DNA from: Clostridiales bacterium
GTDB lineage: Bacteria; Bacillota; Clostridia; Christensenellales; CAG-138
Direction: 5' to 3'
Assembly: GCA_015056105.1 (NCBI GenBank)
Contig: SVGX01000005.1
Coordinates: 1-48,204, forward strand
DNA length: 48,204 nucleotides
The notes below the pieces were generated by a model, which saw only the letters and a program-made list of their open reading frames with translations, searched no databases and had not been told where the DNA came from. Numbering within the stretch: the stretch's first letter is position 1; the number at the start of each line of letters is the position of its first letter. The translations under genes were made by a program, and so were the position numbers. Positions 6,805 to 14,918 of this stretch are shown here, one piece after another.

Positions 6805-7344
6805 ATGGAAAGAGGCGCCTCAAAGACGGGCATGCAGCTTGAAGCGGTGCGAAGGATGCATTTGATGGGGTTTTCCGAAACCTGCATCCGTAATTTTGAA
6901 AGGGGCATCACCGAAATGACGCTCCTTGACGGAAACAAAGCCGCAAGGGGGCGGCGGATATATCCTCTTGACGAAACTGCACGGCGGCTGGTGGAAAAGC
7001 TGCCGCCCCGGTATCTTGTGTTCCATGTGCTGCTTGAAAGCTGTCCGCCGCCAAGGCGCTATGTGCTGCTGGCGGTGGAAAAGGAGCCGTACACATGGAA
7101 AACCGGCTGTATCCCCTGCGGCGGCGGGCGCTACTGCCGCACGAAGCGGGAAAAACAGGAAGAAGTATACGGCGAAATAAACGGCATGCCCCGGCAGATG
7201 TTTCCAAGCGGCGTGTATCCCACAGGGGCATACCGCCACATGTGCTTTGTGTTTTCGGAAGAGAAAAAGGAGATCCTGAGCTGCGTGTTCGTGCCAAACG
7301 GCAGGGGCAGCCTGCAGCGGTTTATGCAGGAAGCGGAACTGTAA
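6805..7344 (+). CDS. Unrecognised 179-residue protein paired with the beta-CASP hydrolase
   Basis: I do not recognise this family. The gene starts 17 bp after the hydrolase stop, with AAAGGGGAAAGAA before the ATG, and both share a terminator, so they are co-transcribed. The N-terminal 45 residues are helical and could bind nucleic acid (LMGFSETCIRNFERG). The middle contains TGCIPCGGGRYC, a small Cys cluster that might bind metal, and the C-terminal third is beta-rich and aromatic. There is no signal peptide or membrane segment. The fixed pairing with a nuclease-like enzyme suggests a substrate adaptor or regulator, which is inference only. Confidence 0.75.
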   Translation: MERGASKTGMQLEAVRRMHLMGFSETCIRNFERGITEMTLLDGNKAARGRRIYPLDETARRLVEKLPPRYLVFHVLLESCPPPRRYVLLAVEKEPYTWKTGCIPCGGGRYCRTKREKQEEVYGEINGMPRQMFPSGVYPTGAYRHMCFVFSEEKKEILSCVFVPNGRGSLQRFMQEAEL

Positions 7345-7379
7345 AAAAGCTCCGGCTGATGATCGGCCGGAGCTTTTTG
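7343..7379. terminator. Bidirectional terminator between convergent operons
   Basis: AAAAAGCTCCGGC pairs with GCCGGAGCTTTTT around an 8-nt loop. It separates the plus-strand hydrolase operon from the minus-strand WYL operon. Confidence 0.85.
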
Positions 7380-7390
7380 CTGCTTTGCGG

Positions 7391-8497
7391 TCAAAACTGA
7401 TCCCATGGCTTGAAAACGGAAAGGTCAACATCCTCCGGTTTGTCACGGTATTGGTAAAGGAAGCTGCCCCGATCATCGCCGAGCTGTTTTTCGCAGATAC
7501 TTTTTACCGTGCCGCCGTCAAGCCCCGGGCCTTTTGTGAACAGGAAAGCATAGCGCAGATCCACATCCGCCGGGTGATCCTTCCAATGCGCAAGCAGGCG
7601 CAAAAGACTGTCGGGCTGCGCTTCCACAAGGCCGTAAGGCGCACGGCACATGGCATCGAAACGGCGGAGGATCTCGGAAACATAGTTTTTCTTTGCATCC
7701 GCATGTTCCAATGCAAGCATATCCTGCGCATGCTTTTTGAGACCGGAATTGTTCTCGCAGGCGGAACGGTTGCATTTGTATTCAATAACGGTCAGCTCCG
7801 CTTTTTTGCCGCCATCGCGCATGCGAAGCGCAGCAAGGTCGAAACGGGCGGAAACCTTGCCGCTGCTGCCCGGGCGGAGATAGTTTAGGGGAATGCTGCT
7901 TTCAAAATCGCACACCACCGTGCCGTTATGGACGGCAAAGCTTCTGTGGCTGCGCGCGATGACGGTTTGCAGCGCCCGCTCCTTATCCGCATCGCTGCCG
8001 TTTACGGCAAACCGGCTGTGGGTGGCTTCAAGCAGCGCGGGCAGGTTTTGGAGGACTGCGGCACAAAACGCTTCTTCCCGTTCCTTCGACACTTTGCTTA
8101 CCTTGAATTTGCCGCCGCGCGGGCCTTTCAGGGCTTTGCCCTGATGGTCGAGCAATGTGAGAACGGTGATCATTTCCATGGAACCCGGTCTTTCCGACGG
8201 CCTTTCTGTGAAAACGGGAGTGCATATCCTGCCATCCACGGTTTTCAATACGGACAGCGCAGCCGAAAGAAGGGCGGGGCTGTCCTTCACATATTTGAGA
8301 TATTCGATGTCGAAAGGGGTGATACGGGCTGCGGCTCCGATGGGGATCTCCAGCAATCTGCCGCCGCAGGCATATATGCGAAGATGTGTTTTATCGTAGC
8401 TCGGTTTTTTATCGTAGCTCGGCCCGCAGATGAAAACGCTGTCCTGCTCTTTCAGCACCTGCATGAGTTTGTTCAGATATCCTGCCCTGCTGTTCAT
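7391..8497 (-). CDS. Protein with PD-(D/E)XK-like nuclease motif, behind a WYL regulator
   Basis: The family is not recognised by name. Residues 218-241 contain RFDLA...LTVIEYKCN: Asp220, then Glu239-Tyr-Lys241 at the end of a hydrophobic strand, which is the D...ExK pattern of PD-(D/E)XK nucleases, followed by a helix with KKHAQDM that could supply a conserved Gln. The N-terminal 120 residues are mixed alpha/beta and carry a short tandem duplication, PSYDKKPSYDKT (residues 26-37). GGGGGAAGAGAA precedes the ATG and the WYL gene ends 15 bp upstream, so the two form an operon. Since WYL regulators often govern defence genes, a nuclease effector is plausible but unproven. The motif could also be a structural relic without activity. 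Confidence 0.7.
   Translation of the reverse strand: MNSRAGYLNKLMQVLKEQDSVFICGPSYDKKPSYDKTHLRIYACGGRLLEIPIGAAARITPFDIEYLKYVKDSPALLSAALSVLKTVDGRICTPVFTERPSERPGSMEMITVLTLLDHQGKALKGPRGGKFKVSKVSKEREEAFCAAVLQNLPALLEATHSRFAVNGSDADKERALQTVIARSHRSFAVHNGTVVCDFESSIPLNYLRPGSSGKVSARFDLAALRMRDGGKKAELTVIEYKCNRSACENNSGLKKHAQDMLALEHADAKKNYVSEILRRFDAMCRAPYGLVEAQPDSLLRLLAHWKDHPADVDLRYAFLFTKGPGLDGGTVKSICEKQLGDDRGSFLYQYRDKPEDVDLSVFKPWDQF
8389..8422 (-). repeat. In-frame tandem duplication (18-bp period)
   Basis: ATCGTAGCTCGG occurs at 8393-8404 and again at 8411-8422 with T-rich flanks. The period of 18 bp encodes a six-residue duplication (PSYDKK/PSYDKT) near the N-terminus of the PD-(D/E)XK-like protein. Confidence 0.85.
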
Positions 8498-8512
8498 TTC
8501 TCTTCCCCCTTC

Positions 8513-9499
8513 TTACCGGTATGTTTCCATCATCTTTTCAATATCCGCCTTCACCTGCTGCCGCAGCGATGCCGGGCGGATCACCTCGCAGTTCGGGCCG
8601 TACTGCAGCGCAAAGAAGCGCATGCCTTCCTCCGCCGCCTTCACGCGGACGAACATGTATGTTTCATCGATGGGCTCCATCTCCGCACCCTTGCCGAAGG
8701 TGCCGTATACTGCCCCTGCAAGGCTGCGGGGCATTTTGAGGGTGACGGTAACGGGCGTGCCGCCGTACATGTGGGGGTGCTCAAGGGTGTAGCGTTCCGC
8801 TTCAAGGTAATACTGCCTGCGGATGCGGCCATCCTCCGGGTGCACTTTCTCAAGGATCTGAAGCTCCTTGATCCTGTCAAGGCGGTAGTGGCGAAGGGCA
8901 CCAAGGGCAATGTTGTAGGCAAGGAAATAATACTGGTGCCCGGAAAGGAAGATGTGCAGGGGGATGACCTCGAAGGGCTCGCCGATGGAATAGAGCTTTT
9001 TGTCATAATCCATGGCGCAGTAGGTAAAGGTGACACGCCTGCCTTCTTTGACGGCGCAGTCGATATTTTCCATGCTGTAAGAAAACTGCTGGTTTTGGTT
9101 GTGGGTGCCGCCCCGCTGGGCGCTGCCCCGGAAGTGACGGCTCTGCAGCTGTTCGATTTTTTCGCAGATGTCTTCCGCATATTTTTCGGTGAGGAATTTG
9201 CTGCTGCGGATGCTGTCCGTCATCCAGCGAAGCTCGATAGGCTCAAAGTCGCGCTTTTCGATGTAGGCGCCGCTGCGGCTATCCTCCCTTGCCGAAACGG
9301 GAAAGCCCAGCTTTCGCAGGGTATCAAGGGTCCTGCCCACGGTGTTGCGGTTGGCTTCGATGCCGTAGCGCTCCGCCAAAAAGGAAATCATTTCAGCGGA
9401 GGTCAGCGGATGCTTCGCATCGCTTTCCTGTTTTAATATTTCATACAGGCAAAGGGCGGTGGCATTCCTGTCTTTGCACACGCGGCGGTTTTCTTCCAT
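8513..9499 (-). CDS. WYL-domain transcriptional regulator
   Basis: The 328-residue protein has an N-terminal winged helix (residues about 10-75, LTSAEMISFLAERYGIEANR and NTVGRTLDTLRKLGFP) and a WYL domain from about 150 to 240 (QYYFLAYNIALGALRHYRLD, with VIPLHIF before it), ending in a C-terminal WCX region. These proteins sense nucleotides or nucleic acid through the WYL fold and repress or activate neighbouring genes. AAAGGAAACGCC precedes the ATG and TATAAT on the minus strand (9532-9537) is a candidate -10. It heads an operon with the PD-(D/E)XK-like gene, which is probably its regulated partner. The WYL family assignment is secure; the ligand is unknown. Confidence 0.9.
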   Translation of the reverse strand: MEENRRVCKDRNATALCLYEILKQESDAKHPLTSAEMISFLAERYGIEANRNTVGRTLDTLRKLGFPVSAREDSRSGAYIEKRDFEPIELRWMTDSIRSSKFLTEKYAEDICEKIEQLQSRHFRGSAQRGGTHNQNQQFSYSMENIDCAVKEGRRVTFTYCAMDYDKKLYSIGEPFEVIPLHIFLSGHQYYFLAYNIALGALRHYRLDRIKELQILEKVHPEDGRIRRQYYLEAERYTLEHPHMYGGTPVTVTLKMPRSLAGAVYGTFGKGAEMEPIDETYMFVRVKAAEEGMRFFALQYGPNCEVIRPASLRQQVKADIEKMMETYR

Positions 9500-9573
9500 G
9501 GCGTTTCCTTTCTGCGGTTCATGCTTCCTTTATTATACATGATAAAGGCCGATATGTGCGAAAAAACGAACAG

Positions 9574-9620
9574 GAAACAAAACAACTCTCCTGCCTCAAA
9601 ACGGCAGAAGAGTTGTTTTT
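9574..9620. terminator. Intrinsic terminator of the CapA-family gene
   Basis: AACAACTCT...CTGCC pairs with GGCAG...AGAGTTGTT, with T tracts available on both strands. On the minus strand it follows the CapA stop at 9625. Confidence 0.8.
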
Positions 9621-9624
9621 CTGT

Positions 9625-10785
9625 TTACAGCTGGCGCAGGATGTATTCTTTGACCTTTTCGAGCTTGCTCTTCTTCCACTCGCCCTTTTCCGCCTCTTTG
9701 GCGATGGGGATGATGACTTCGAAATCCATATGGTGGCCCTTGGAATAGCCGTCAGGCTCATCGCTGTAGTAGTAGGCTTCCCAGACCTCATCCGGCGCAT
9801 CTTTGAAGCGTTCGGGGTTCACAAAGGTCATGGTGCGGTGATCCTCTGCCATGAATGCCTTGGCGTTGAGGGGCGCAAGCAGCTCGTATTCCTCCGCGGG
9901 GATGTTGGTGAAGATGTCGGGCAGCTCCGTGATGTCGATGCGCTCATCGCCGCGGACGATCTGGATGCCGATGGCCTCGAAGTCCATCTTTTCTTCGGTG
10001 AAGATGAGCTTCAAAAGGATGCCCACATCGGTATAAAGGTGCTCGCGCTGGTAGTTGGTATCGAAAATGAAGTTACCGAGGGAATAGAAGATGGCCTTGC
10101 CGTCATCAAAAAGCTCGTAGTTTTCGGGCACATGGGGGTGGTGGCCTACGACCACATCCGCGCCCATTTCAAGGAACTTGAGGTAACGGTCACGGGTGTA
10201 GGGGTTGGGCATGCTGGAGAACTCCTCGCCGCCGTGGGAAACGATGACGCACCAGCGGGCCTTGGATTTGACTTCCTTGATGCGCTTTTCGATGTATTCC
10301 ATGTCATCCCAGCGGAAGATGCCAGGCTCTGTGGCGGTGGCGGGAACGCACTCCGTCTGGTAGGCCATGCCGATGAGACCGATGCCGCCCGCTTCGTCAA
10401 TGTAAACAGGCTCGGAGGCTTCCACTTCGTTAAGGCCGGCGCCGATGGTGCGGCAGCCCATTTCCGTGGCGATCTTTCGGGTGCTGATCAGACCCTCGCG
10501 GCCCGCATCCATGGTGTGGTTGTTACTGATGTTCCAGATATCGCTGTGCATGTCGCGCAGCACCTTGGTGGCGGCGGGATCCATGCTATGGAAGAAGATG
10601 CCGCGGCTGCCGTCATCCTCTGCGGCGATAAGGGCGCCCTCCACGTTGGCAACGGTATGATCCGCGCTGTGGAAGAAATCGAGCACCGGCTGCGAGAAGA
10701 AGTTTTCATCTTCCCAACGCTTGTCCATATAGCGGTCGAAGCCGATGTCACCGGTAAAAACGATAGAAGTCTTGTCTTTTGCCAT
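9625..10785 (-). CDS. CapA family protein (poly-gamma-glutamate capsule type metallophosphatase fold)
   Basis: A 386-residue CapA/PgsA-family protein. The family metal-site pattern is visible: VFTGDIGFDRY (residues about 9-19), TVANVEGAL, NISNNHTMDAGREG with the NNHxxD motif, CVIVSHGGEEF, and GADVVVGHHPHVPENYEL with FYSLGNFIFD. The family is linked to poly-gamma-glutamate synthesis and export but also occurs as a general calcineurin-like phosphoesterase. Unlike many members it has no N-terminal membrane anchor, so a cytoplasmic hydrolase is more likely than a capsule export subunit, and no capB/capC homologue is nearby. GGGAGATCAGAAC precedes the ATG. It is monocistronic with its own promoter and terminator. 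Confidence 0.9.
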   Translation of the reverse strand: MAKDKTSIVFTGDIGFDRYMDKRWEDENFFSQPVLDFFHSADHTVANVEGALIAAEDDGSRGIFFHSMDPAATKVLRDMHSDIWNISNNHTMDAGREGLISTRKIATEMGCRTIGAGLNEVEASEPVYIDEAGGIGLIGMAYQTECVPATATEPGIFRWDDMEYIEKRIKEVKSKARWCVIVSHGGEEFSSMPNPYTRDRYLKFLEMGADVVVGHHPHVPENYELFDDGKAIFYSLGNFIFDTNYQREHLYTDVGILLKLIFTEEKMDFEAIGIQIVRGDERIDITELPDIFTNIPAEEYELLAPLNAKAFMAEDHRTMTFVNPERFKDAPDEVWEAYYYSDEPDGYSKGHHMDFEVIIPIAKEAEKGEWKKSKLEKVKEYILRQL

Positions 10786-10872
10786 GTTCTGATCTCCCTT
10801 TGTGAATTGATAAGGTGAAGTGAAAAACAGGGTTTACGGTGAGGTGCATGGTGCACACTTATTTCTATTATA

Positions 10873-10901
10873 AGTATAACACATACGGCGGCGCTCTTCA
10901 A
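10873..10901 (-). promoter_or_regulatory. Promoter of the CapA-family gene
   Basis: Minus strand TTGAAG (10901-10896), 17 bp, TATACT (10878-10873). A second TATAAT follows a few bases downstream. The ATG is about 88 bp away. Confidence 0.6.
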
Positions 10902-10929
10902 TCGCTGCAGGGGCTTTGGAAAGGCAAAC

Positions 10930-10955
10930 AAAAAAGCGGCGGCTGCCGCTTTTTT
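10930..10955. terminator. Bidirectional terminator of the truncated surface protein gene
   Basis: AAAAAAGCGGC / GCCGCTTTTTT with loop GGCT, 12 bp from the surface protein stop codon. Confidence 0.8.
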
Positions 10956-10966
10956 GAAGGGGTCGT

Positions 10967-13342
10967 TTATGCTTTTTTTCGCAGGGTGACAGCTGCTGCA
11001 AGGGCTGCTGCCGCCATCAGGATGACGGCGATGCCGAGCCTGCTTTTACCGCCGGTGGTGGGCGGTGTGACGGCGGGTGCATCCTCCGCATCCGGGATTA
11101 GGCTGCCGCCGGGGTATACGGTGCCGCCGCTGCCGGAAAGGCCGCTGCCCGTTGCGGCGCCGCCGACGGTGCCGGAAGAGGGGCTGTTATTGTTGTTCGC
11201 TGCATCATCCCATTCGATGATGAAGGGGCTGAAGCTTGAGGGCACATACTTGACACCCTTGGCGGTGGGTTCGCCTGTAAGCTCTTCAAGCAGTACGAAT
11301 TCGCCTGCGGCGTTATAGTAACCGTGGCGGATGGTGAAGGTCATGGTCTTGGCACGGCCGTAGTTGAGATCGGGATCGATGAAGCTGTAGGGGACGAGGA
11401 TGAAGCTGTCTTTATCAAGGGTATTGCCGTCCCCGAGTTTAAGCTCATAAAAGTATTCCCGCTCGCCGCCGCTCTGGGGGAACCTTTGGACCGTCAGCTC
11501 GCCTTCCTGCCCGATGAGGTAGATACCGGCCCCGCTTTCGGGCACAGCCTCTTCGCTTTCAACGCCCTCCGTTTTCACGGTGTATTCCATGGCGGGGATC
11601 TCCGTAACGAAGTATTCCCGGCCGATGAGCTCGGTGCTTTCGTTATACCACTGCAGCAGTACCACGCCGGTGCCCGCGTTGGAGAAGTAGACCTTGAGCG
11701 GATCGATGTTGAGGGCTTTGGCAAGCTCATAGCCGCTGGGGCAGCGCATGCCGTTTTCTTTCAGCATCGGCGCGATCTCATAGCAATGGTTGGGGGTGGC
11801 AGCCTGTTCGTAGGTGCCGTCAAGTTCCGCCTTCATGGCATCCGCAAAAGCTTTGTTGTAGCTAAGGTCCATATCGCTGCCGCCTTCCCACCTGTAATAG
11901 ACGGCGCCCTGCGGCGGGACGATGAGCATTTCGTTGTATTCTTCAAGGGCGCCTGTAGGCGGCATGACGGTGGGGTGGAACTCGAAGGCCACAAGGCCGT
12001 CGCTGACGGCGGCATCGATGGCCTCATGGGGTGCATAGGTGCGCTGCAGGATGAGTCTCTCTGCAGGGATCTTGTTCCAGTGGATATCCATCCAGGTGCT
12101 GCCCTCAAGGGTCTTGAGGGTGTAGGTGAACTGTTCTGCAACCACAACGGTCTTGGAGGGATCCGTTTTATCCTTGCCCTCCCAGCGGAGCTTGAAGAGC
12201 TCTTCCGCATTGCTCCTGACAAGCTCGCCGTTTTCCTTGAAGGGGCGGAGGAGGATGAAGCATCTTGCGGGATCGCTGTTGCTGTCATCGCTGAGGAAGC
12301 ACCAGGGGGTCCCTTCCTGACGGCCATTGACGGTAAGGGTCAGGGTATCGGGATCGATATTTGCGGGGGCGGTGACGGCAACGCACAGGGAGTCGGTGTT
12401 TGCCGCGAGCAGCTTCTCTTCATCCTCAAAGGCAAAGGCAGCAATGCCATTCGCATATTCTGCTGCAAGACCTTCTTCCACCGCGGGAAATTCCGGCACC
12501 AAGGTGCTGCCGCTGCCCATGTAAACGGTCTTGTTGACAAAAACGCGGCTTGCATCCGGCACATCCGGGGTGATGGAAGCGCCCTTGCTCATATCCTTGT
12601 GGGAAATGCCGAGGGAGAAGGTCTCATAGCCGATGATCTGATCCTCCGCGTCCTTATAGGCGATGCAGAATGCCTGCAGTCCTTCCTTAGGACTGATGCC
12701 GATGGAGCTGCTGCCCTCCGTTGCCCGGGCAAAGGACATGCCGAAATAGGCGCGAACACCGCCGCTGCCAAGGTTCTGGTAGTTTGCGTTTTCAAGGCGG
12801 TTGAAGGCGCCCAGCGCGTACTTGACCGCGCCGGCGGGCGGGGTGAGAGCGGCGCGCACATCAAGGGTAAGGCTGCTGTTGTAGTAAGCGGCCTTCCATT
12901 CATCGGCGCTGATGTTATCGGAATCGAACAGCGCGCGGATGCTGCTGTTTGAAATGGCGGTGGAAACATCACCCGCAAGGCCGCCGAGGGACTCGGTGAC
13001 AACGGAAAGCTTGCTTGCGTCGACCGCCGTCATGCTGCCGTCCGCAAGGGGCGCAACATAGATTTCGAAGGTCTCTGTCACTTCCGTGCTGCCCTTCCAG
13101 GTGATGGTGGAGGTCAGCGTTTGCCCTACGAGGGGGCCGCCTGCCCAGGTGCATACAACGCCCATAGTGATGGCACCGTTCGTCACGGGAAAATTTTCAT
13201 AGGGGCGGTCATCGTACTGGTGGATGGCATCATAGGCGGTGAAATCGCCCTCGGGTGCCTTGACCTTGAAGGCGGTAACGCCGTCCGCGCCGTCATAGGC
13301 GAGGTAGGTCTTTACGGCTTCAAGGTTCGGGAAGGTGACCAC
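10967..13342 (-). CDS. Cell-wall-anchored surface protein, 5'-truncated (no signal peptide)
   Basis: A long extracellular-type protein ending in a cell-wall sorting signal: PPTTGG, a hydrophobic stretch (LGIAVILMAAAALAAAV) and RKKA. Gly/Ser/Asn-rich linkers precede the anchor; the rest is beta-rich with no repeat I can name. The usual N-terminal signal peptide is absent. The only start is GTG at 13342, yet the reading frame stays protein-like upstream (CYTCTYDSANDRYV, to about 13384) and then hits TGA at 13427-13429 with no ATG or ribosome site. The 5' end therefore appears deleted at the junction with the truncated kinase gene. As it stands the product should not be exported. This could also be an assembly join. 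Confidence 0.75.
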   Translation of the reverse strand: MVTFPNLEAVKTYLAYDGADGVTAFKVKAPEGDFTAYDAIHQYDDRPYENFPVTNGAITMGVVCTWAGGPLVGQTLTSTITWKGSTEVTETFEIYVAPLADGSMTAVDASKLSVVTESLGGLAGDVSTAISNSSIRALFDSDNISADEWKAAYYNSSLTLDVRAALTPPAGAVKYALGAFNRLENANYQNLGSGGVRAYFGMSFARATEGSSSIGISPKEGLQAFCIAYKDAEDQIIGYETFSLGISHKDMSKGASITPDVPDASRVFVNKTVYMGSGSTLVPEFPAVEEGLAAEYANGIAAFAFEDEEKLLAANTDSLCVAVTAPANIDPDTLTLTVNGRQEGTPWCFLSDDSNSDPARCFILLRPFKENGELVRSNAEELFKLRWEGKDKTDPSKTVVVAEQFTYTLKTLEGSTWMDIHWNKIPAERLILQRTYAPHEAIDAAVSDGLVAFEFHPTVMPPTGALEEYNEMLIVPPQGAVYYRWEGGSDMDLSYNKAFADAMKAELDGTYEQAATPNHCYEIAPMLKENGMRCPSGYELAKALNIDPLKVYFSNAGTGVVLLQWYNESTELIGREYFVTEIPAMEYTVKTEGVESEEAVPESGAGIYLIGQEGELTVQRFPQSGGEREYFYELKLGDGNTLDKDSFILVPYSFIDPDLNYGRAKTMTFTIRHGYYNAAGEFVLLEELTGEPTAKGVKYVPSSFSPFIIEWDDAANNNNSPSSGTVGGAATGSGLSGSGGTVYPGGSLIPDAEDAPAVTPPTTGGKSRLGIAVILMAAAALAAAVTLRKKA

Positions 13343-13437
13343 ATAGCGATCGTTGGCGCTGTCATAGGTACAGGTATAGCAGTTTTGAGGCGGCGACGGG
13401 CAGAAAATACGAAACGGGCTGCCGCATCACAGGGCCT
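13343..13437. other. Junction where two divergent genes have both lost their 5' ends
   Basis: The surface-protein frame (minus) is meaningful up to about 13384; the kinase frame (plus) is meaningful from about 13390 (TGRKYETGCRITGPLRRVI). There is no intergenic region, promoter, ribosome site or signal peptide between them, so the point 13384-13400 is a deletion or rearrangement breakpoint, or an assembly error. Confidence 0.7.
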
Positions 13438-14481
13438 TTGCGCCGGGTGATCAGCCGGTGTTTGAAGTTTGATTACAACAAGCGCTTTCATGATATTCGG
13501 GATGTACGCACCGCGGTGCTGCTGGCGGAAAAAGGCGAAGGGCGAAAGAAGATGCTCTGGAGTGCCGTCGGCGGCATGGCAGCGGTGGCCCTTGCAGCGG
13601 CAGCACTGTTCCTTTTTGCGGGAAAAGAGCAGGCGGAACCGGCAGAGGGCTCCCCTGAACTGCCACCGGCCTATACCGGGGAAAGCGATGCGCCGGAAAG
13701 CATGGTACAGCCCCTTACGGTGCCGGAGGATATCCCCTGTACCTGCACCATGTATTACGATGTGAACGAAAAGCATATCGGTCGGCTGGTCTTTCCGCAG
13801 CAGGCCGTTTGGAATTATCGCAAGGGGGAGGAAATGAAGATCCCCGTGGAGGTATTCTGTCTTAGGGATGACAGCACCTGCAAAGCCCTTGTGCACGATA
13901 CGGAAATGGAGAAGGAGATCCGCCTTACGGGCTGGGAGAAGAATCCGGGGGATACGGACGGTTCCACTGTGGATGAAAACACCTTTAAGGACGGCATTCT
14001 TACCGCAAAGGAGCCGGGCAGCTATGCCTTTGCTGTTCGCATCGGCTACCACGACGTGGATAGCATCTGGAACTTCTATGTGGAGGTGCTTGATGATGTG
14101 CGGCGGGATGAGTCCATCCGCCTGTGCGCCTGCCGCATCGTGGATGATGAAACGGATCCCATTCTTTTCGGCTTTCCCTTTGATCAGCACCCCTATTTCA
14201 CCTTTGCGCCTCTGGAGGAGCCGATCACGACTCTGCCCTACAGCGCACCGGCTGCCCTCAGCTTCCCGCAGGATATGGCCCTTTGTCGGGCGGCAGCGCA
14301 TACGGAGCAGCACTGGGAGCTGACCCTTGCGGAAACGGAGGGAGCATCCCTCGCAAACGGGGAATTTACCGTAACGGAACCGGGTGTTTACCATATCGCC
14401 TATCGGGGCGAATACAACGGCCATACCTATGAAGGCATATTCGAGGTGGATGCTTCCGCCGCAAAGAAAGCGCAGGAATAA
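13438..14481 (+). CDS. Ser/Thr protein kinase C-terminal part (kinase domain mostly missing)
   Basis: The first 30 residues, RRVISRCLKFDYNKRFHDI, are the last helices of a Hanks-type Ser/Thr kinase lobe, with KYETGCRITGPL just upstream in the same frame (from about 13390). A basic linker, one membrane segment (LWSAVGGMAAVALAAAALFLF) and about 290 extracellular residues follow. The outside region has no PASTA repeats; it is beta-rich and contains paired Cys. The N-terminal 200-plus residues with the ATP-binding loop and catalytic loop are absent, and the TTG at 13438 has no ribosome site, so the gene is broken. The original protein was probably a membrane receptor kinase. No terminator is obvious after it. 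Confidence 0.7.
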   Translation: MRRVISRCLKFDYNKRFHDIRDVRTAVLLAEKGEGRKKMLWSAVGGMAAVALAAAALFLFAGKEQAEPAEGSPELPPAYTGESDAPESMVQPLTVPEDIPCTCTMYYDVNEKHIGRLVFPQQAVWNYRKGEEMKIPVEVFCLRDDSTCKALVHDTEMEKEIRLTGWEKNPGDTDGSTVDENTFKDGILTAKEPGSYAFAVRIGYHDVDSIWNFYVEVLDDVRRDESIRLCACRIVDDETDPILFGFPFDQHPYFTFAPLEEPITTLPYSAPAALSFPQDMALCRAAAHTEQHWELTLAETEGASLANGEFTVTEPGVYHIAYRGEYNGHTYEGIFEVDASAAKKAQE

Positions 14482-14501
14482 CGGAAAACGGCAACTTTTG
14501 C

Positions 14502-14530
14502 TCGACTCCGCCGCCTGCGGAAGGTATAAT
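14502..14530 (+). promoter_or_regulatory. Promoter of the DUF896 gene
   Basis: TCGACT (14502-14507), 17 bp, TATAAT (14525-14530), 54 bp before the ATG. Confidence 0.6.
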
Positions 14531-14583
14531 AAGTATAATAAAGCAGCGAAAGCGGGTGCGCCCGCCGGTTTGGAGGATTGAAC

Positions 14584-14790
14584 ATGAACAACAGCAAGCT
14601 TGAACGGATCAACGCCCTTGCGAAAAAGGCAAAGGCGGAAGGGCTCACCCCTGAGGAGACCGCGGAGCGGGACGCCCTTCGCCGGGAATATATCAACGAA
14701 TTCCGCCAGAGCCTGACAAACCAGCTTGAAAGCATCTACATCATGGATGAAGACGGCAACAAAAAGAAGCTGGAAAGAAAGCTGCACTGA
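14584..14790 (+). CDS. DUF896 (YnzC/UPF0291) family small protein
   Basis: A 68-residue all-helical protein matching the DUF896 pattern: LERINALAKKAKAEGLTPEE, then ERDALRREYINEFRQSLTNQ and a short charged tail. Members are small cytoplasmic three-helix proteins; in Bacillus relatives (YnzC) they are associated with the LexA/SOS operon, but no SOS gene is near here and the role is unknown. GGAGG at 14572-14576 gives a 7-nt spacing to the ATG at 14584, so the in-frame TTG six bases upstream is not the start. It is monocistronic with its own promoter and terminator. Confidence 0.92.
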   Translation: MNNSKLERINALAKKAKAEGLTPEETAERDALRREYINEFRQSLTNQLESIYIMDEDGNKKKLERKLH

Positions 14791-14825
14791 AACACAAAAT
14801 AGAAAAGCGGCATACAGCGTATAAC

Positions 14826-14851
14826 AAAAAACACCCTGCGGGGTGTTTTTT
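14826..14851. terminator. Bidirectional terminator between DUF896 gene and glutamine synthetase
   Basis: AAAAAACACCC / GGGTGTTTTTT with loop TGCG, serving the convergent genes on either side. Confidence 0.85.
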
Positions 14852-14918
14852 GCCGTAAATGCGCGCTTGCAGGGCGCGGTTTTTTCTTTTTTCGGTGAAG
14901 CCGCAGAGCCTGACGGGA

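Noticed and set aside
11324-12952. 542-codon plus-strand ORF
   Set aside because: Antisense to the truncated surface protein, no ribosome site and no recognisable motif.
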